The position numbers and the translations under genes were made by a program. The notes under the pieces are model-generated. The model worked only from the letters and a program-made list of their open reading frames with translations, was not told where the DNA came from and did no database searches. DNA of 64,000 nucleotides from positions 38,389 to 102,388 of the forward strand of contig NZ_JACSCW010000009.1 of assembly GCF_014333585.1 (NCBI RefSeq). The letters are read 5' to 3'. Position 1 is the first letter of the stretch. Each line of letters opens with the position of its first letter. Source of the stretch: Hymenobacter sp. BT188 (lineage in GTDB: Bacteria; Bacteroidota; Bacteroidia; Cytophagales; Hymenobacteraceae). Positions 62,474-64,000 of this stretch are shown piece after piece.

Positions 62474-62586
62474 TGATTGGCCAGAAATGTACCGCTGGGG
62501 GGCATTTCCACTAAAAAGGAGCAGTAAGTAAACGTAGCTGTTGCCCGTTTAGCTTCTGCTCCTTCATTTTTTATATTAAACCCGAC

Positions 62587-63000
62587 TTAGCCGCCTACTT
62601 GTTCCCGCAACTTTACAATCAGGCTGTCCCACATTTCCTGCAACTCCTCCTCATCCGTTTCCTCCGAGTAGTCTAGCACCCGTAGATACACCTCTTGCGT
62701 TAGCTGAGATTCTTCCAACGTAAAGTCGAGGTAGCTTGCATCCGGTGTCAGTCGTTTGTTCTGATCCAGAAACACATAGCGCACCGACCGATTAGTGCGA
62801 TGTGAACTCATCTCGGCGTAATGGGGCTGATTGTCCCAGATAAAATTGAAGCGGTGGTCTTCATCAATGCGCACGTCCTGACAAAACCACTGCGTCAGCC
62901 CTGAAGCTGAAGCCAAATATGGGTACAGAATTTTAGTTGATGCATTAATAGGGTATTCCACCGAAAAACGGTGTTTTGAGCGAGTTGCAGAGAGAGGCAT
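62587..63000 (-). CDS. START-like / AHSA1-fold domain protein
   Basis: The ATG at 63000 gives 137 residues. The SRPBCC-like fold is indicated by FSVEYPINASTKILYPYLASASGLTQWFCQD, followed by strands and a long C-terminal helix (EEELQEMWDSLIVKLREQVGG). It is a single-domain Bacteroidota START-like protein; ligand and role are unknown. It lies 113 bp upstream of the permease gene in the same direction and may be co-transcribed with it. Confidence 0.85.
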   Translation of the reverse strand: MPLSATRSKHRFSVEYPINASTKILYPYLASASGLTQWFCQDVRIDEDHRFNFIWDNQPHYAEMSSHRTNRSVRYVFLDQNKRLTPDASYLDFTLEESQLTQEVYLRVLDYSEETDEEELQEMWDSLIVKLREQVGG

Positions 63001-63113
63001 AAGGCAGATATATAAAAGAACGGCATCACTCCTACCCAAGACATATGGCAGGTAGCGGGCAATATACACGGGTTTTTTTTTACTAAGGATTGCGTTGGGT
63101 CAAATCTTGTGCC

Positions 63114-63121
63114 TACCTTTG
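63114..63121 (+). promoter_or_regulatory. -7 promoter element TACCTTTG of the tRNA gene
   Basis: An exact TAnnTTTG match lies 16 bp before the tRNA 5' end. Confidence 0.7.
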
Positions 63122-63137
63122 CGCCATCAAAAAAGCC

Positions 63138-63211
63138 GGCGGGGTAGCTCAGTTGGTTAGAGCACAGGATTCATAACCCTGAGGTCACGAGTTCAACTCT
63201 CGTCCCCGCTA
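63138..63211 (+). tRNA. tRNA with CAT anticodon, probably elongator tRNA-Met
   Basis: The 74-nt cloverleaf has acceptor GGCGGGG / CCCCGCT (G-U at the first pair), D arm GCTC/GAGC, anticodon loop TTCATAA and T arm ACGAG-TTCAACT-CTCGT. The 3' CCA is not encoded. It lacks the GGG-CCC anticodon stem of initiator tRNA. The last anticodon-stem pair is an A-C mismatch. A tRNA-Ile with lysidine-modified CAT cannot be excluded by sequence alone. Confidence 0.93.
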
Positions 63212-63218
63212 CAAGCAA

Positions 63219-63249
63219 GGGCCTTCCTAGTTTAGGAAGGCCTTTTTTG
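63219..63249 (+). terminator. Terminator of the tRNA gene
   Basis: GGCCTTCCT (63220-63228) pairs with AGGAAGGCC (63234-63242) across a 5-base loop, followed by TTTTTTG. Confidence 0.92.
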
Positions 63250-63663
63250 CTTTTCTAGCCCACACTTTGAATACCTCTGATAATTCACCAGTTCAAATCG
63301 CCCCCCCTCGCTCACTCAATACAACACGAAACCTATGGCACGAATAAGTTTCACCCTTTTTATGAGGACCTTTAGTGGCAATACTTTACCTGCCTAGCTA
63401 TTATACTTATTATACTCGATTTTTCAAGTCCAATTTATCGTTGGTATTATTTATTTATCACAAAGCTTCTATAGATTAAGACAGTACAGACGCATAGATG
63501 AATACAGCCGTATATACCACACAAATATTATCCAAGCTTTAATAGGAAGCCTTTAGATTTTCATTAAAGTAGTTTGAACCATTAGAAATCTCTAAGATGT
63601 ATCAGTGCTTTACCTATCGCCAATTACCCAACGAACTATTCTAGAAAAATAATTACAACATCT
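63250..63663. other. AT-rich intergenic region upstream of rRNA promoters
   Basis: About 410 bp of AT-rich sequence without genes. It has A/T tracts that could serve as an upstream activating region for the rRNA promoters. One run of eight C residues (GCCCCCCCC-like, about 63300) is seen; otherwise nothing. Confidence 0.6.
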
Positions 63664-63694
63664 ATTGCATTGTTAAGAGACGTTTTTACCTTTG
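63664..63694 (+). promoter_or_regulatory. rRNA operon promoter P1 (TTG-N19-TACCTTTG)
   Basis: TTG at 63665-63667 and TACCTTTG at 63687-63694, 19 bases apart, are followed by CACCCC as at P2. Confidence 0.75.
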
Positions 63695-63757
63695 CACCCC
63701 GATCACGGAAAGACTCCATACGGGAGTGACTAGCTGAAAAAAATAATTAAATATTTT

Positions 63758-63788
63758 TTTGGTGTATCGACAAAGGTTTATACCTTTG
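63758..63788 (+). promoter_or_regulatory. rRNA operon promoter P2 (TTTG-N19-TACCTTTG)
   Basis: TTTG at 63758-63761 and TACCTTTG at 63781-63788 are both exact matches to the Bacteroidota consensus, with 19-base spacing, and are followed by CACCCCC. P1 and P2 are 94 bp apart. Confidence 0.85.
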
Positions 63789-64000
63789 CACCCCCAATCA
63801 GAAAGAAGCTTTATACGAAAGCAAATTTTTCAGGTGGTTAAGTGAACTAAGAACATTGACTAAGCTGTTTGTAAAAAGCTCATTATGAGTTTTAGAACAC
63901 CAGTAAGAAGACGTTCAAGATGGCAGTAGGGATAGGGCTACGGGAGTAGCGACACGGTTAGCTCAACAGGAGTTAGCACACGTTCTTTGAATGATTGGAA
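63789..64000 (+). ncRNA. rRNA operon leader (16S gene expected just beyond the window)
   Basis: After P2 there is no gene. CACGTTCTTTGAATGATTGG at 63980-63999 contains the boxA-like GTTCTTTGA (63982-63990) usually found a short distance before bacterial 16S rRNA. The 16S sequence itself is not in the window, so this rests on the promoters, boxA and lack of ORFs. Confidence 0.75.

Larger units (their letters stand above)
532..62503. repeat. Dispersed iterated motif TGGGGGGC + A/T-rich tail (about 60 copies)
   Basis: Read by eye, GGGGGGC (usually preceded by T and followed on the same strand by 4-6 A/T bases) occurs about 60 times. Plus-strand copies start at 532, 4252, 12379, 13238, 16120, 18005, 20116, 20880, 26733, 28210, 34199, 34847, 35239, 38899, 40772, 41059, 42803, 44778, 44901, 46220, 46837, 48901, 50234, 53661, 55813, 57241, 60478, 61503 and 62496. 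Minus-strand copies lie at 716, 862, 1052, 1877, 5601, 6572, 8090, 9170, 9543, 10128, 10791, 11116, 15359, 15664, 16216, 18365, 20140, 24153, 24373, 24608, 25351, 28184, 30007, 31474, 34077, 38056, 41268, 48884, 50217, 55149, 57149 and 61864. A few lack the T. About 37 are inside genes, the rest between genes. The function is unknown; see findings. Confidence 0.85.

Noticed and set aside
532..62503. G6 runs as G-quadruplex sites
   Set aside because: Each site has only one G-run of six with an A/T flank; four nearby runs needed for an intramolecular quadruplex are absent.
63300..63310. C8 run downstream of the tRNA as another motif copy
   Set aside because: Longer run, no A/T tail and no preceding pattern; probably chance.
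1..64000. CRISPR arrays, insertion sequences or prophage
   Set aside because: No evenly spaced direct repeats, no transposase or integrase gene and no phage structural genes were seen; the only mobile-looking items are short palindromes.

Overview
The window looks like chromosomal DNA of a Bacteroidota member close to Hymenobacter (Cytophagales). This is inferred from gene content and signals, not from a database match. The signs are: Bacteroidota-type promoters (TAnnTTTG at -7) before many genes; a subtilase with a type IX secretion sorting tail; a short primary sigma factor; a serine palmitoyltransferase-like enzyme; a bacillithiol deacetylase; and an HU-CCDC81/SPOR protein beside ExbB/ExbD/TonB. 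GTG and TTG starts are common, and almost all genes lie on the minus strand.

Layout. 1-9.0 kb: a cut-off transporter-like protein with HEAT repeats, a YitT-family protein, a membrane protein plus histidine kinase pair, two tandem paralogous lipoproteins, a PAP2 phosphatase and an ArnT-like GT39 enzyme. 9.2-10.7 kb: a double LAB_N protein and a GT2 enzyme that probably work with the GT39 protein on lipid-linked sugars. 10.97-19.0 kb: a full histidine operon (hisG-D-C-B-H-A-F-IE) behind a 39-residue His-rich leader peptide and an attenuator. 19-26.3 kb: a DUF2911 protein, an Xre-type membrane regulator, a two-lobed aspartic-protease-like protein, a MORN-type lipoprotein, a TonB-dependent receptor and rpe. 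26.4-27.7 kb: a RES/Xre toxin-antitoxin pair bracketed by two related perfect palindromes. 28-36 kb: a zinc-ribbon protein, a secreted subtilase, a lipoprotein, mnmA, a TrpF-like protein, a DinB-like protein, trmB and folC. 36-44.7 kb: an envelope cluster (TonB, ExbD, ExbB, HU/SPOR, beta-barrel, TPR). 45-54.7 kb: a response regulator, holA, tyrS, an SPFH protein, a histone H1-like protein, a serine palmitoyltransferase-like enzyme, accC and bshB1. 54.8-63 kb: an M23/LysM peptidase, trxB, the sigma factor, pnp, rpsO, an LptF/G permease and a START-like protein. 63.1-64 kb: a CAT-anticodon tRNA and then tandem promoters and leader of what is almost certainly an rRNA operon whose 16S gene begins just beyond the window.

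Two observations stand out. First, the octamer TGGGGGGC, or its core GGGGGGC, followed by an A/T-rich tail, occurs about 60 times on the two strands. It lies in genes in several reading frames and in intergenic DNA, where it often forms the stems of terminators as inverted pairs. This resembles the behaviour of DNA uptake sequences or another genome-wide protein-binding signal. Second, the his operon carries a textbook-style leader: a promoter, a peptide ending in a His-rich run, and mutually exclusive antiterminator and terminator helices. A family of GTCAT-ended palindromes is also scattered between genes.
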